Counted from the stretch's first letter, positions 20,477 through 30,246 are shown. The stretch: 64,000 nucleotides of DNA from Burkholderiaceae bacterium (GCA_019234815.1 JAFALA010000039.1:1-64000), one strand, 5' to 3'. Numbers and translations are program-made. Notes: generated by a model from the sequence alone, not told the origin.

Positions 20477-21241
20477 TCAATAAATGACTTGCAAGCCCAG
20501 ATAGGCGCTGGCGCGGTTGCTGTCCTGCACATGGCTCAAGCCCCGGCCGGCGGAAAACAGCAGGCTCTTGTCTTCACTCAATTTGCAGGTGCCGCCCAGA
20601 TTGAAGCCGCTGCTTCCCGGCGCACCGGCTTGCTCCGACGTCTTGCCAAAGACCTCGCCGCCCAGCTGCCAGCCGGCATTCCATTGGTACAACACCACCC
20701 AGCCCGCCGCCCAGGCATTGCGGCGACCGGCGCCCTGGTTGACCCAATAGCCGCCGCCGCCGTACATCGTCCACGCGCCCAGCGTCCGTTGGACCCACAA
20801 AGGCAAAAGCGCACTCGCGTGCCCGGCACCCAGCGCCCGATGGGCATCTCCGGTCGGCAGCTCCAGCAAGGGGTAGACGCTGACCATCCAGCCTTCGTCT
20901 TCCTGGGTCTCTGGCGTCAACCGGTACTTGACACCCAGTTCGATGTCGCCCGGCCCGATGCGATGGCCAGTGCTGTCGCTGGCATAGGCCATCTGCACTT
21001 GCGCATGCAACTGCACGCCCGGGCTGGCGCCGTAATTGATGTCCACGCCCGGCACATAGGCTTGCGTGGAAATTCCGGCCAGGGTGCCATTGGCGGCGTA
21101 ATTGACCTCCCAGGTACGGAACGCGGCGGGTTCAGGGTCGTCGGTCACGAACGGCGGCCCTGCAAAGGCAAGCGTCTCCACGCATGCCAGTGCCAAGGCC
21201 GCGCGCAGGCGCAGCCCGTTCACACGATTGAGAACTCTCAC
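20477..21241 (-). CDS. Outer-membrane beta-barrel protein, MetA-pathway-like
   Basis: 254 residues. The start is GTG 21241, overlapping the stop codon of the upstream gene in the sequence GTGA, which implies translational coupling. A signal peptide covers residues 1-27 (LALACVETLAFAGPPF). The mature part has alternating beta strands and ends in an aromatic residue (GLQVIY), as expected for a barrel recognised by BAM. It resembles the family often labelled phenol-degradation MetA-like outer-membrane proteins, whose role is unproven. Last gene of a three-gene operon with a beta-propeller and a solute-binding protein. Confidence 0.75.
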   Translation of the reverse strand: MRVLNRVNGLRLRAALALACVETLAFAGPPFVTDDPEPAAFRTWEVNYAANGTLAGISTQAYVPGVDINYGASPGVQLHAQVQMAYASDSTGHRIGPGDIELGVKYRLTPETQEDEGWMVSVYPLLELPTGDAHRALGAGHASALLPLWVQRTLGAWTMYGGGGYWVNQGAGRRNAWAAGWVVLYQWNAGWQLGGEVFGKTSEQAGAPGSSGFNLGGTCKLSEDKSLLFSAGRGLSHVQDSNRASAYLGLQVIY

Positions 21242-22209
21242 TTGCTTTGCATCACCAGGATTTGAAAGCTGTCGGCCACGCCGCTGCGCTGTCCCTTGCC
21301 GTCGGGCGCCGTGAACGTCGCAGTGGGCAGGTACAGCCTGTGCATGGCGGGGTCCGCAGCGATGGTGCGGGCGCCATAGGTGCTGGGCACGGTGGCCAAG
21401 GTCTTGAATTGCCCCTGCGGGTCTTCGCCGACGACGCTGATCGTGCCGTCACCTCCATTGGCGCTGTAGGCATAGCCATCCATCCAGGCCACGCCGTCGG
21501 GGCCGGCGCCAATGGCGACCCGCTGCTGGTGCTTGCCATCGGGTGAGCTGACCACCATGGTGTGGTTGGCGCAAACCGAATAGACGCGCTGTTGCGCGCC
21601 CAGCGCCAGTCCGGTGGGCTCCTCGCATTGGACCAGGCTGCCGCGCTGCGTCAGCGACAGCTGATTCGCGTCGAACACGGCCAGTTCGTGCGTGTCCTCG
21701 ATATTGAAATAGATCCGGTTCTGTTCGCCGAGTTGCGCGAACTCGGGCTTGCCGCCCACAGGCACGGTGGCCAGCACCTGCATGCTGCGTGCGTCGATCA
21801 CGCTCAGGTCCTTGGAGCGGCCGTTGAAACTCACCACGCGCTGCAAGGCCGGCACATAGACAATGGCATCGGGGTTGTCGCCGACCTTGACCACAGCCGC
21901 CGGCTTGAGCGTGGCCAGATCAAACGCCAATACGGTGTTGTCGCGTCCATTGCTGGTAAAGCCAAGCCCCAAGTCCGCTGCAATCGCGATGCCGTGCACG
22001 CCGTTGGTGCCCGCCACCGTGCCCACCACTTTCAGGGTTTGCGTGTCGACCACTTCGGTCTGGGTCGCATGCGAGACGTAAAGGCGCTTGGACGCGCTGT
22101 CCATGTACACATAGTCCCAGCGCGCCACGCCGCCGATGACAATTTTGTCAACGGGACTCAAGGAGGGCGCCGCCAAGGCGGCGGCCAAGACCAGTGCACT
22201 GATGTCCAT
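21238..22209 (-). CDS. YncE-like periplasmic beta-propeller protein
   Basis: 323 residues from ATG 22209. A short hydrophobic N-terminus (MDISALVLAAALAAP) is probably a signal. Repeated blade motifs of the YVTN/YncE type follow: RLYVSHATQTEVVDTQTLKV, NTVLAFDLATLKPAA, KDLSVIDARSMQVLATVPVG, HELAVFDANQL. This predicts a seven-bladed propeller. Such proteins bind ligands or partner proteins; relatives accompany PQQ-dependent dehydrogenases, but none is encoded here. It overlaps the outer-membrane protein gene by four bases and follows the binding-protein gene by 46 bases, so the three form an operon. Confidence 0.82.
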   Translation of the reverse strand: MDISALVLAAALAAPSLSPVDKIVIGGVARWDYVYMDSASKRLYVSHATQTEVVDTQTLKVVGTVAGTNGVHGIAIAADLGLGFTSNGRDNTVLAFDLATLKPAAVVKVGDNPDAIVYVPALQRVVSFNGRSKDLSVIDARSMQVLATVPVGGKPEFAQLGEQNRIYFNIEDTHELAVFDANQLSLTQRGSLVQCEEPTGLALGAQQRVYSVCANHTMVVSSPDGKHQQRVAIGAGPDGVAWMDGYAYSANGGDGTISVVGEDPQGQFKTLATVPSTYGARTIAADPAMHRLYLPTATFTAPDGKGQRSGVADSFQILVMQSK

Positions 22210-22255
22210 GGACTGCTTTCAAGAAAATTGGTGCAGATATTAATCGCCGCGGATT

Positions 22256-23071
22256 TCACGGACGTGCAGCCTGAAACTCCCGGCTCAATTTGTCGATCAA
22301 ACCCGCCTTGCGCAGGCGCTCCAGCGCCGCCTGGAGTTGTTCCGCGAGCCGGGGATCGGACTGCTTGTTGAGCGCAAAGTAATAGGCGCCCTCTTCGCTG
22401 AGCTTGAACAGCGGCACCAGACGCTCGGGCGCAACATGCATTTGCTTCAAATTCCAGCGCATGCCCAATTCGGTATCCACGACGGCATCGGCATACCCGT
22501 GCAAGACCATGCGCAGCGCCGAATCATTGGACGCCTCTACGGCAAGGTTTTTCTCAGCCACGCCGGCGGCCAGCAGATCCGCTTCGGCCGCTTCGCCGCG
22601 CACCACCGCAAAGCGCAGACCGCTCAAGTCGCGATTGCGGCGGTCCGCCGCGGCCAGATCGTCGCGCAAGAACACCCAGGTGCTGCGCGGCAATACAGGG
22701 CCGATCCAGATGAAGTCATGCTCCCGATCGGCCCGGCGTGCCGTGGTGTAGACCAGGGTATTCGCGGTGTGCTGTGCAGATTTGTACGCACGCACCCAAG
22801 GCACCAGTTCGAAGCCGCAGACCACGCCGGCCTCGACGCACACCGCCTTCAACACCTCAGTCGAAATGCCGGTGACTTGTCCGTGGGCCAGGTAGTTGTA
22901 GGGCGGCCATTCTTCCGTGTAGGCCGTCAAGGCCGGTAAAGCGGCGGATGGCCGGGTGCCGCTAACCGCGGCCGCACCGCTTTCCGCCGCTCCCGCTCTG
23001 GCAATGGGCACGACTACTGTGCAAAGCGCAAGCAAAATCCCAAGCACTGCGCTACGGCGAATTCTGTGCAT
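22256..23071 (-). CDS. Periplasmic solute-binding protein, family 3, without transporter
   Basis: 271 residues from ATG 23071. A Sec signal peptide covers about residues 1-28. The body is a type II periplasmic binding protein (family 3): ALTAYTEEWPPYNYLAHG, TGISTEVLKAVCVEAGV, then ADAVVDTELGMRW and the hinge. Family 3 members carry polar amino acids to ABC permeases, but no permease or ATPase is encoded nearby. Instead it heads an operon with a beta-propeller and an outer-membrane protein, so it may act as a sensor or periplasmic chaperone-like partner. The ligand is unknown. Confidence 0.82.
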   Translation of the reverse strand: MHRIRRSAVLGILLALCTVVVPIARAGAAESGAAAVSGTRPSAALPALTAYTEEWPPYNYLAHGQVTGISTEVLKAVCVEAGVVCGFELVPWVRAYKSAQHTANTLVYTTARRADREHDFIWIGPVLPRSTWVFLRDDLAAADRRNRDLSGLRFAVVRGEAAEADLLAAGVAEKNLAVEASNDSALRMVLHGYADAVVDTELGMRWNLKQMHVAPERLVPLFKLSEEGAYYFALNKQSDPRLAEQLQAALERLRKAGLIDKLSREFQAARP

Positions 23072-23196
23072 TTGACGAGGTAGAGACTGAGCAGGAACAT
23101 GTAACGATACCTTACAACGCTGACATACCCATGCGGCATGACCCTGCTACGCGGCAAGCAACTCCAATTGTCCCGTCGCCGCCCTCGCCTCAAGCC

Positions 23197-24714
23197 TCAA
23201 TTCAGCTCAGGCAGATTCCACCAGCCACCGCCGACCGCCTGGAACAGCGCCGCCGTGTCGCCATAGCGGTTGGTCTGCGCCTGGATCAGGGCCAATTCCG
23301 CCTGCTGATACGCCTCCTGCGCCGTCAGCAGCGTCAGGGTATCGACATAGCCAAGCTGCTGCTTCTTCAGGGTGAGGTCCATCACCACCTTGGCGGCCTT
23401 CTCGGCTTTCTGGTTCGCGACCAGCGCGTTGGCGTCGGACTGCACGGCATGCAAGGTGTCGGCGACGTTCTGGAACGCCGTGATGACCGCGCTTTGGTAC
23501 TGCGCCTGCGCCTGCAGCAGCCCCTGTTCGGCGGCGCGCTGGTTGTGCATCAGGGTGCCGCCGTCAAAAATGGGTTGCGTCAGACCAGCGGCAATCGTCC
23601 ACAGGGCACCGCCTGAGCTGAACATCTGCCCGAATTGATTGGCCTGGCCGCCGATCGCGCCCGAAATGTTGAATTGCGGCAGCCGGGCCGCGAGCGCCAC
23701 GCCGACGCGGGCGCTGGCCGCGTGGACCTGTTCCTCGGCCGCGCGCACGTCGGGCCGCTGCGCCACCAGCCTGGAGGGCAAGGTCACCGGCAGGTCCTGG
23801 GGCAGCGTCAAGTCGGCCAGATGGAAATTGTCGTCCAGCGCCTCGTTGGGCAGGCCCCCCACCAGTGCGCGAATCAGGTCGTGCGTCTGCTCCAGCTGCT
23901 TTTGCAGGGGCGGCAGGCTGGCCTGCGCTTGCGCCAGGGTCAGCTCCTGGGCCGCCACGTCAATGGCCATCGCATAGCCGAGCCGCGCCTGGTCGTGCAG
24001 GATGCGGACAGCCTTTTCGTTCTGCAGCAAGAGCGCTTGAACCGCATCGATCTGGTCCTGCAGCGAGGCTTCCTGGATCACAGCCGCCACCACATTGTTG
24101 GCCAGCGAGATATAGGTCGCGGCCATCTGGAAGCGCAGCTGCTCGGCTTGAGCCTTGAGCGACTCGACCTGGCGCCGGTTGCTGCCCAGCACGTCCGGCG
24201 TGTAGCTCAGGTTGAGCTGCGAGGTGTAGAGGTTGTAAATACCCGGCGAGCCGCTGGAGACCGGCGCCTTCTGGCGCTGCGCGTTCAGGCCTAGGCCGAT
24301 ATTGGGATAGAAATACCCGCCCTGGGCGGCCACATATTCCTGAGCCTGTTTCAGGGCGGCCTGCGCGGCGGGAATCGTCGGATTGGCCTTCAGCGAACGC
24401 TCCACCAATGCGTTGAGCTTGGCCGAGTTGAACTGTTCCCACCAGGCGAAGGGGATGTCGCGTCCCATCACGAAATGCTGGGCATCGCCGGCCACACCCG
24501 GCGCGCTCGCCGTGGTATCGGGCAAGGACTGCATCGTGTAACTGTCGACTTTCGGTGCCGCCGTCTGCTTGAAGTCAGGTCCGACCGCGCAGGCCGCCAG
24601 CACGGCCGACGCGATGCAAGTCAGCGCCAGGGCCGCGCCGCGCTGGATATGGGGGAGACGGCTCGCTCCGCCTGCTTTGCTTACTGGTTTCAAGTCCTCG
24701 CTCCTGCCGACCAT
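23197..24714 (-). CDS. Outer-membrane efflux lipoprotein, NodT/OprM type
   Basis: 505 residues from ATG 24714. An N-terminal lipoprotein signal ends in VLAAC (Cys near residue 41), so the protein is acylated. The rest is a TolC-like outer-membrane factor of the NodT family, with two duplicated halves: GRDIPFAWWEQFNS, SLKANPTIPAAQAALKQAQE, PSRLVAQRPDVRAAEEQVHA and AQYQSAVITAFQNVADTLHA. It supplies the trimeric exit duct for a tripartite pump. It is transcribed divergently, 124 bases from the adaptor and RND genes, an unusual layout because the outer-membrane gene usually ends the same operon. The shared region could coordinate both transcripts. Confidence 0.93.
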   Translation of the reverse strand: MVGRSEDLKPVSKAGGASRLPHIQRGAALALTCIASAVLAACAVGPDFKQTAAPKVDSYTMQSLPDTTASAPGVAGDAQHFVMGRDIPFAWWEQFNSAKLNALVERSLKANPTIPAAQAALKQAQEYVAAQGGYFYPNIGLGLNAQRQKAPVSSGSPGIYNLYTSQLNLSYTPDVLGSNRRQVESLKAQAEQLRFQMAATYISLANNVVAAVIQEASLQDQIDAVQALLLQNEKAVRILHDQARLGYAMAIDVAAQELTLAQAQASLPPLQKQLEQTHDLIRALVGGLPNEALDDNFHLADLTLPQDLPVTLPSRLVAQRPDVRAAEEQVHAASARVGVALAARLPQFNISGAIGGQANQFGQMFSSGGALWTIAAGLTQPIFDGGTLMHNQRAAEQGLLQAQAQYQSAVITAFQNVADTLHAVQSDANALVANQKAEKAAKVVMDLTLKKQQLGYVDTLTLLTAQEAYQQAELALIQAQTNRYGDTAALFQAVGGGWWNLPELN

Positions 24715-24838
24715 CCTAGAGATCGGTGGACCGATTCTAAAAATGCTGCACCGCAGCGTCATCTGTCACTTGTCACAGTAGACCGATTCATGCTGCACAG
24801 CACAAACTCCGCACCAGCTTGGCTACGAGTGTATTGAG

Positions 24839-26053
24839 ATGAAAAACGGAAAACTTCCCATGATCGTTGGTGCGGGTGCAGCAGTTGCAGCCGGCATTGC
24901 CATTGGCGCCTATTGGGGCAGCCACAATTCCAGCCAGCCCGCAGCGACACAGGCCTCGAGTTCGGAGTCAGGTCTGACCGTGACTTCGACGCCGGGCAAG
25001 GACGACAAAGTGGACCTCAACGAGGCCCAGGTCAAGGCCATCGAACTGGGAACGGCCGGAACTCGTTCGTTCATCAACCGGCGCACGGCAGTGGGCAGCA
25101 TCGACTTCAACGAGAACCTGGAAGTTCCGGTGTTCTCCAACTACCAAGGCAAGATCCTCAAGACCTTCGTCGAAGTCGGTCAGACCGTCACCAAGGGCCA
25201 GGCGCTCTACACGATCGACAGTCCGGACCTCGTGCAAGCTGAATCTGCGCTGATCGCTGCGGCAGGCGTCTACGAGCTGACCACGGCTGCGTTGGCACGC
25301 GCCAAGCCCTTGCTCGAAGTCCAGGGCATTGCGCAGAAAGACCTGGATCAGGCCATTTCCGACCAGCAGACGGCCGACGCGGCGCTCAAGGCGGCCAAGG
25401 AAGCCGTACGCGTGTACGGCAAGACCGAGGCGGAGATCAACGGCATCGTGGCCCATCGCAAGATCGATCCCAGCCTGGTGGTGCCCAGCCCCATCAACGG
25501 TCGGATCACGACACGCAATGCCCAGCCCGGGCTGCTCGTGCAACCCGGCAGCGCCCCTGCGCCCTATACCGTCAGCGACGTGTCCAGCGTCTGGCTGCTC
25601 GCCAATGTGGCCGAAACCGACAGTCCCCTGTTCCACGTCGGCCAGAGCGTGAAGGTCAAGGTCAACGCCTTCCCGGACCGCGTCTTCGAGGGCAGGATCT
25701 CGGTCCTCGGCGAATCGGTCGACCCGGCCACGCACACCCTGTTGGTGCGCTCCGAGTTGCGCGACCCGAAGCACGAACTGCGCTCGGGCATGCTGGCCAC
25801 CTATGACATCCGCACCAAGGAGCCGATGATCTCGCTGACCGTGCCGCTGGACAGTGTGGTGCGCGAAGGCGACGGCAGCATGAGCGTGTGGGTCACCACC
25901 GACAAGAAGCGCTTTCTCAAGCGGACCGTCAAGCTGGGCGTGACCCAGGATGGATTCCATCAGGTGCTGGAAGGCCTGAAGGCTGGCGAAACCGTGGTGA
26001 CCAAGGGCGCGATACTGCTCAGCAATATCGCCAACGGCAACGCAGATTCTTGA
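24839..26053 (+). CDS. RND efflux periplasmic adaptor (CzcB/CusB-like)
   Basis: 404 residues from ATG 24839, preceded by GAG. An N-terminal anchor or signal (residues 8-28) is followed by a membrane-fusion-protein layout: barrel-sandwich half (VFSNYQGKILKTFVEVGQTV), alpha-helical hairpin (residues about 130-200), second lipoyl half (VPSPINGRITTRNAQPGLLV), beta-barrel and membrane-proximal domain (EGLKAGETVVTKGAILL). It links the inner-membrane pump to the outer-membrane duct. It resembles the heavy-metal-type adaptors but lacks the long Met- or His-rich metal-binding N-terminus, so the substrate is open. The pump gene starts 41 bases later. Confidence 0.92.
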   Translation: MKNGKLPMIVGAGAAVAAGIAIGAYWGSHNSSQPAATQASSSESGLTVTSTPGKDDKVDLNEAQVKAIELGTAGTRSFINRRTAVGSIDFNENLEVPVFSNYQGKILKTFVEVGQTVTKGQALYTIDSPDLVQAESALIAAAGVYELTTAALARAKPLLEVQGIAQKDLDQAISDQQTADAALKAAKEAVRVYGKTEAEINGIVAHRKIDPSLVVPSPINGRITTRNAQPGLLVQPGSAPAPYTVSDVSSVWLLANVAETDSPLFHVGQSVKVKVNAFPDRVFEGRISVLGESVDPATHTLLVRSELRDPKHELRSGMLATYDIRTKEPMISLTVPLDSVVREGDGSMSVWVTTDKKRFLKRTVKLGVTQDGFHQVLEGLKAGETVVTKGAILLSNIANGNADS

Positions 26054-26094
26054 ATCCCAAATATTCCGAATCCAGACACGGAAAGAGAACTTCC

Positions 26095-29000
26095 ATGCTG
26101 AAGAGCCTATTGGCGTTCGGGCTTACGCGCCGAACCATCATCCTGCTCGCCCTGTTCTTGTTTGTTGGAGGTGGTTTCTTTGCCATCTCGAAACTGAATA
26201 TCGAGGCCTATCCCAACCCGGCGCCCGTGATTCTTGAAATCACGGCCCAGGCACCGGGCCTGTCGGCCGAGGAAATGGAAAAGTACTACACCATTCCGAT
26301 GGAAATGGGCCTGTACTCCACGCCGGGCATCGACAACATCCGCTCGACCTCGTTCTACGGCCTGAGCTTCGTGCGCGTGACCTTCAAGTACGGCGTCGAT
26401 TTCCACTTCGCCTACACACAGGCCGCACTGATGCTGCAGCAGAACGTCGCGCTGCCGGGCAACCAGATTCCGCAGATCCAGCAGTCCAGCCTGACCGGTG
26501 AGATCTACCGTTACCAATTGGTGGCCCCCAAGAACTTCGGACTGAGCAATCTGCGCACCGTGCAGGACTGGGTGGTGCTGCGCCGCCTCTCGACGATCCC
26601 CGGCATCGTGCAGGTCAACAGCTGGGGCGGCACGACCAAGGAGTTCGAGGTTCAGGCCGATCTCAACAAGCTGCAGGGCTACGGCCTGACCGTGCAGCAA
26701 CTGGTCAGCGCGCTGGGCAACGCCAACGTCAACGTGGGCGGCCGCGAGGTCAGCATCGGCGAGCAGTCGGTCAACATCCGCGGTGTGGGCCTGGTGGACA
26801 GCGGCGGTGCCGACGATCTCACCAAGGGCCGCCGTGTCGACGACATCGAGAAGGTGGTGCTCGCGCAGGTGAACGGCGTGCCCGTGCAGGTCAAGGACGT
26901 GGCCAAGGTGCAGGTCGGCAACGTGCCGCGCCTGGGCATTGCCGGACGCGACCATGACGATGACGTCGTCGCCTCCATCGTGGTGATGGCGCGCACCGAG
27001 CACACCAACAACATGATCCCCAAGATCAAGGCCGAGATCGACAAGCTCAACAGCGATGGCACGCTGCCGCCGGGCGTCAAGATCGTCTCGTACTACGACC
27101 GCAGCTCGCTGGTCGGCGTGACCACGCACACGGTCTATCACAACCTGATCTTCGGCTGCCTGCTGGTGTTCTTCATCCAGTGGATGTTCCTCGGCGACCT
27201 GCGCTCGGCCATCATCGTGGGCGTGAACATCCCATTCGCGCTGATGTTCAGCATCATCATCCTGGTGCTGCGCGGCGAGGACGCCAACCTGCTGTCGATT
27301 GGCGCAGTGGACTTCGGCATCATCGTCGACTCGGCGGTGATCCTGGTCGAGAACATCTTCCGCAACTTCCAGCTGAGCAAAGGCGAACGTGCTGAACTGC
27401 TGGAAGACCTTTCCGACGGTCAGCTGGGCTCCGACCCGACACGGGCCGATGCCGACCGTCCCAACACCTGGACCAACCGGCTGCGCATGATCTACATCAG
27501 CGCCATGCAGGTCGACCGCTCGGTGCTGTTCTCGTCGATCATCACCGTGGCCGCCTTCGTGCCGCTGTTCACCATGCAGGGCGTGGAAGGCCAGATCTTC
27601 GGTCCGATGGCACGCACCTACGCCTATGCGCTGGGCGGCGCGCTGCTGGCCACCTTCACCATCACGCCGGTGCTGGCTTCGCTGCTGATGCCTGATCACA
27701 TCGAGGAAGTCGAGACCGTGGTGGTGCGCGGCCTGCGCAAGGTCTACACGCCGGTCATCACCTGGTCGCTCGCGCATCAGAAGCAGGTGGTCGGCGCAGG
27801 TCTGGCCTTCCTGGTTGTGTGCGGCCTGGTCGCGACCCGCCTGGGCTCGGAATTCCTGCCTGCGCTCGAAGAGGGCAACTACTGGATTCGCGCCGCCTTC
27901 CCGATGACCATGTCGCTCGATGCCGGCACCGAAGGCACGCGCAAGATGCGCGAGATCCTGCTCAAGCACCCAGAAGTACTCACTGTGGTGTCGCAGCACG
28001 GCCGCCCCGACAACGGCAGCGATGCCTCGGCCTTCTCCAACGTCGAGCTGTTCGTGCCGCTCAAGCCCTTCGACGAATGGCCCAAGGGCCTGACCAAGGA
28101 GAAGCTGACCGAACAGCTGCAGCAGGAATTCCGTGATGCGCTGCCCGGCGTGGGCTTCAACTTCTCGCAATACATCCAGGACAACGTCGAGGAAGCCATC
28201 TCCGGCGTGAAGGGCGCGAACTCGGTCAAGATCATCGGGCCCAACCTGGAAACGCTGGAGAAGCTCGCCGTCGACGTGCAGAACGAGATGAGCCAGGTGC
28301 ACGGCGTCGCCGACCTGGGGATTTTCCGCGTGCTCGGCCAGCCCAACCTGAACATCAAGGTCAACCGCGACAAGGCCGCGCGCTACGGACTCAACACAGG
28401 CGACGTCAACACCGTGATCCAGGCCACCATGGGCGGGGCCGTCGCCTCGACGGTGCTGGAAGGCGACCGCCAGTTCAACATGACCGTGCGCGCCGCACCG
28501 GAGTTCCGCAGTTCGCTGGAGTCCATCAGCGACATCAAGGTCGGGTACGCCACCGCCAGCGGCGCCAACGCCTACATTCCGCTGCGCGAGCTGGCCGACA
28601 TCAGCCTGGACACCGGTGCTGCCTACATCTACCGCGAGCGTTCGGAGCGGCTGATTCCGATCAAGTTCAGCGTGCGCGGCCGTGACCTGGGCAGCACAGT
28701 GGCCGAGGCGCAGGCGCGCATCGCCAGGAACATCAAGCTGCCGACCGGCTACCGCATCCTCTGGGCCGGCGAGTTCGAGGACCTGCAACAGGCCCAGGCG
28801 CGCCTGGCCGTCATCGTGCCGCTGGCGCTGGTGCTGATCCTGGTGCTGCTCTACAGCCTGTTCAACAACCTGCTGGACAGCCTGCTGGCGCTGGCCGGCA
28901 TCCCCTTCGCGGTGGCGGGCGGCATCCTGGCGCTGTACGCGGCCGACCTGCCGTTCAGCATTTCGGCTGCGATCGGCTTCATCTCGCTGCTGGGTGTGTC

Positions 29001-29322
29001 GGTGATGAACTGCATCCTCGTGATCACCTACTACAACCACCTGCGCGTCAAGGGCCTGGACAATGTGCAGGCCATGCAGCAGGCGTCCGAGCAACGGATG
29101 CGGCCGCTCTTGATGACCTCGCTGTCGGCCTGCATCGGCCTGCTGCCAGCGGCCGTCTCGACCGGCGTGGGCAGCCAGGTGCAGCGTCCGCTGGCCACGG
29201 TGGTGGTGGGTGGACTGGCCCTGGGCTCGATCCTGATGCTGGTGGTCGTGCCCGCCCTACAGACGCTGCTGAAGGCCAATGCCAAGGCACCGCCTGCCAG
29301 CGCCTCGCGCATGACGCATTGA
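26095..29322 (+). CDS. RND efflux pump inner-membrane subunit (CusA/CzcA family)
   Basis: 1075 residues from ATG 26095, with GGAAAGAG upstream. Twelve transmembrane segments in the RND pattern: TM1 at residues 14-33, then a large periplasmic loop, TM2-6 from about residue 340, second loop, TM7-12 from about residue 905. The TM4 motif DFGIIVDSAVILVENI carries the Asp residues of the proton relay in the heavy-metal-efflux branch. No Met triad as in CusA is obvious, so metals are not certain and organic substrates are possible. It forms the pump with the adaptor gene upstream and the divergent outer-membrane protein. A divergent sensor-regulator pair follows and may control it. Confidence 0.95.
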   Translation: MLKSLLAFGLTRRTIILLALFLFVGGGFFAISKLNIEAYPNPAPVILEITAQAPGLSAEEMEKYYTIPMEMGLYSTPGIDNIRSTSFYGLSFVRVTFKYGVDFHFAYTQAALMLQQNVALPGNQIPQIQQSSLTGEIYRYQLVAPKNFGLSNLRTVQDWVVLRRLSTIPGIVQVNSWGGTTKEFEVQADLNKLQGYGLTVQQLVSALGNANVNVGGREVSIGEQSVNIRGVGLVDSGGADDLTKGRRVDDIEKVVLAQVNGVPVQVKDVAKVQVGNVPRLGIAGRDHDDDVVASIVVMARTEHTNNMIPKIKAEIDKLNSDGTLPPGVKIVSYYDRSSLVGVTTHTVYHNLIFGCLLVFFIQWMFLGDLRSAIIVGVNIPFALMFSIIILVLRGEDANLLSIGAVDFGIIVDSAVILVENIFRNFQLSKGERAELLEDLSDGQLGSDPTRADADRPNTWTNRLRMIYISAMQVDRSVLFSSIITVAAFVPLFTMQGVEGQIFGPMARTYAYALGGALLATFTITPVLASLLMPDHIEEVETVVVRGLRKVYTPVITWSLAHQKQVVGAGLAFLVVCGLVATRLGSEFLPALEEGNYWIRAAFPMTMSLDAGTEGTRKMREILLKHPEVLTVVSQHGRPDNGSDASAFSNVELFVPLKPFDEWPKGLTKEKLTEQLQQEFRDALPGVGFNFSQYIQDNVEEAISGVKGANSVKIIGPNLETLEKLAVDVQNEMSQVHGVADLGIFRVLGQPNLNIKVNRDKAARYGLNTGDVNTVIQATMGGAVASTVLEGDRQFNMTVRAAPEFRSSLESISDIKVGYATASGANAYIPLRELADISLDTGAAYIYRERSERLIPIKFSVRGRDLGSTVAEAQARIARNIKLPTGYRILWAGEFEDLQQAQARLAVIVPLALVLILVLLYSLFNNLLDSLLALAGIPFAVAGGILALYAADLPFSISAAIGFISLLGVSVMNCILVITYYNHLRVKGLDNVQAMQQASEQRMRPLLMTSLSACIGLLPAAVSTGVGSQVQRPLATVVVGGLALGSILMLVVVPALQTLLKANAKAPPASASRMTH

Positions 29323-29332
29323 GGTCCGCACC

Positions 29333-29632
29333 ATGCTGAACCGAGTCTCCACCCTGCTCCTGTTGGCCGCCTCCGGCGCCTTGCACACGGCCTGGGCTGA
29401 TCAGAACCAGTCCACCGACACGCGCAAGACCGCGGCGGTCATCCAGGGCCAGGCGCGGCCCGCCCCCGCGACGCCCAGCGTGACGCGGGCGCCGGAGCAG
29501 CACTTTCCGCTGGTGCCCAACAATGTGTTGCTGCGTCCGGCACCGGTGCCGCGCATCAACGCCGCGTCGCGTCCCGCGCCTGCAGTACCACCGGCAGCGC
29601 CAGATCGGAGCGCCAGGCACGCCAGGCCTTGA
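29333..29632 (+). CDS. Small proline/alanine-rich exported protein
   Basis: 99 residues from ATG 29333, ten bases after the RND gene, with GAGG near the start. A Sec signal peptide (LLLLAASGALHTAWADQ, cleavage after WAD or TAWA) leads to a short mature peptide rich in Ala, Pro, Arg and Gln with no Cys. No family is recognised. The tight spacing suggests it belongs to the pump operon. It may be an accessory factor or simply a poorly conserved peptide. It converges with the response-regulator gene 20 bases away. Confidence 0.6.
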   Translation: MLNRVSTLLLLAASGALHTAWADQNQSTDTRKTAAVIQGQARPAPATPSVTRAPEQHFPLVPNNVLLRPAPVPRINAASRPAPAVPPAAPDRSARHARP

Positions 29633-29652
29633 GGCCTCGCGACACGCCTCGC

Positions 29653-30246
29653 TCAGGGCGAGATCAAGCGCCCCGCGACGGCTTTCATCACCGCCTGCGT
29701 GCGTGTGGTCACGCCCAGCTTGTTGCGCGCGTTGTCGATGTGAAAATCGACGGTGCGCTTGCTCAAGCCCAGGATGCTGGCGATCTCGTCCGAGGTCTTG
29801 CCGCGCGCCGACCAGGTCAGCGTCTCGATCTCGCGCTCGCTGAGCTCGATCTCCTGCGCCCAGACGCTCATGCGCGCCACCCGCGACAGGCGCGCCTCGA
29901 TGATGGTCGCCAGCACCTCGAAGTCGATGGGTTTGGTGACGTAGTCGTCGGCACCCAGCTTGCGGCCCTTCAATTCCGACTCGCGGTCCAGCAGCGCCGT
30001 CAGGAACAGGAAGGGCATGTCCTGGAAACGCGGCGACATGGCCCTGAGGCGATCCAGCAAATCGTAGCCCGCCATCACCGGCATGTTGATGTCGCACAGC
30101 ACCAGGTCGGGCGAGCGCTCCAGGATCATCGCCAGGCCCGCCTGTCCGTCGTGCGCAACCCTGACCTCATAGCCGCGCTCGCTCAGGTCCTCGACCAGCA
30201 ACTGGGCCGTCTCGACTTCGTCTTCGATGCAAAGAATGGACTTCAT
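29653..30246 (-). CDS. Response regulator, receiver plus LuxR-type HTH
   Basis: 197 residues from ATG 30246; longer upstream frames have no receiver homology. The receiver domain (residues 1-120) has acidic pocket E9-D10, phospho-acceptor D52 in CDINMPVM and the switch Lys in VTKPID. The LuxR/FixJ-type output helix-turn-helix covers residues about 133-195 (ELSEREIETLTWSARGKTSD, ILGLSKRTVDFHIDNARNKL). It is divergent from the kinase gene 89 bases away, a natural partner. Likely targets are its own promoter and possibly the adjacent efflux operon. Confidence 0.9.
   Translation of the reverse strand: MKSILCIEDEVETAQLLVEDLSERGYEVRVAHDGQAGLAMILERSPDLVLCDINMPVMAGYDLLDRLRAMSPRFQDMPFLFLTALLDRESELKGRKLGADDYVTKPIDFEVLATIIEARLSRVARMSVWAQEIELSEREIETLTWSARGKTSDEIASILGLSKRTVDFHIDNARNKLGVTTRTQAVMKAVAGRLISP

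Noticed and set aside
24715..24838. GTCAC direct repeats between the efflux genes as an operator
   Set aside because: The two copies are short and asymmetric, and could be chance; no regulator of a repeat-binding type is adjacent.
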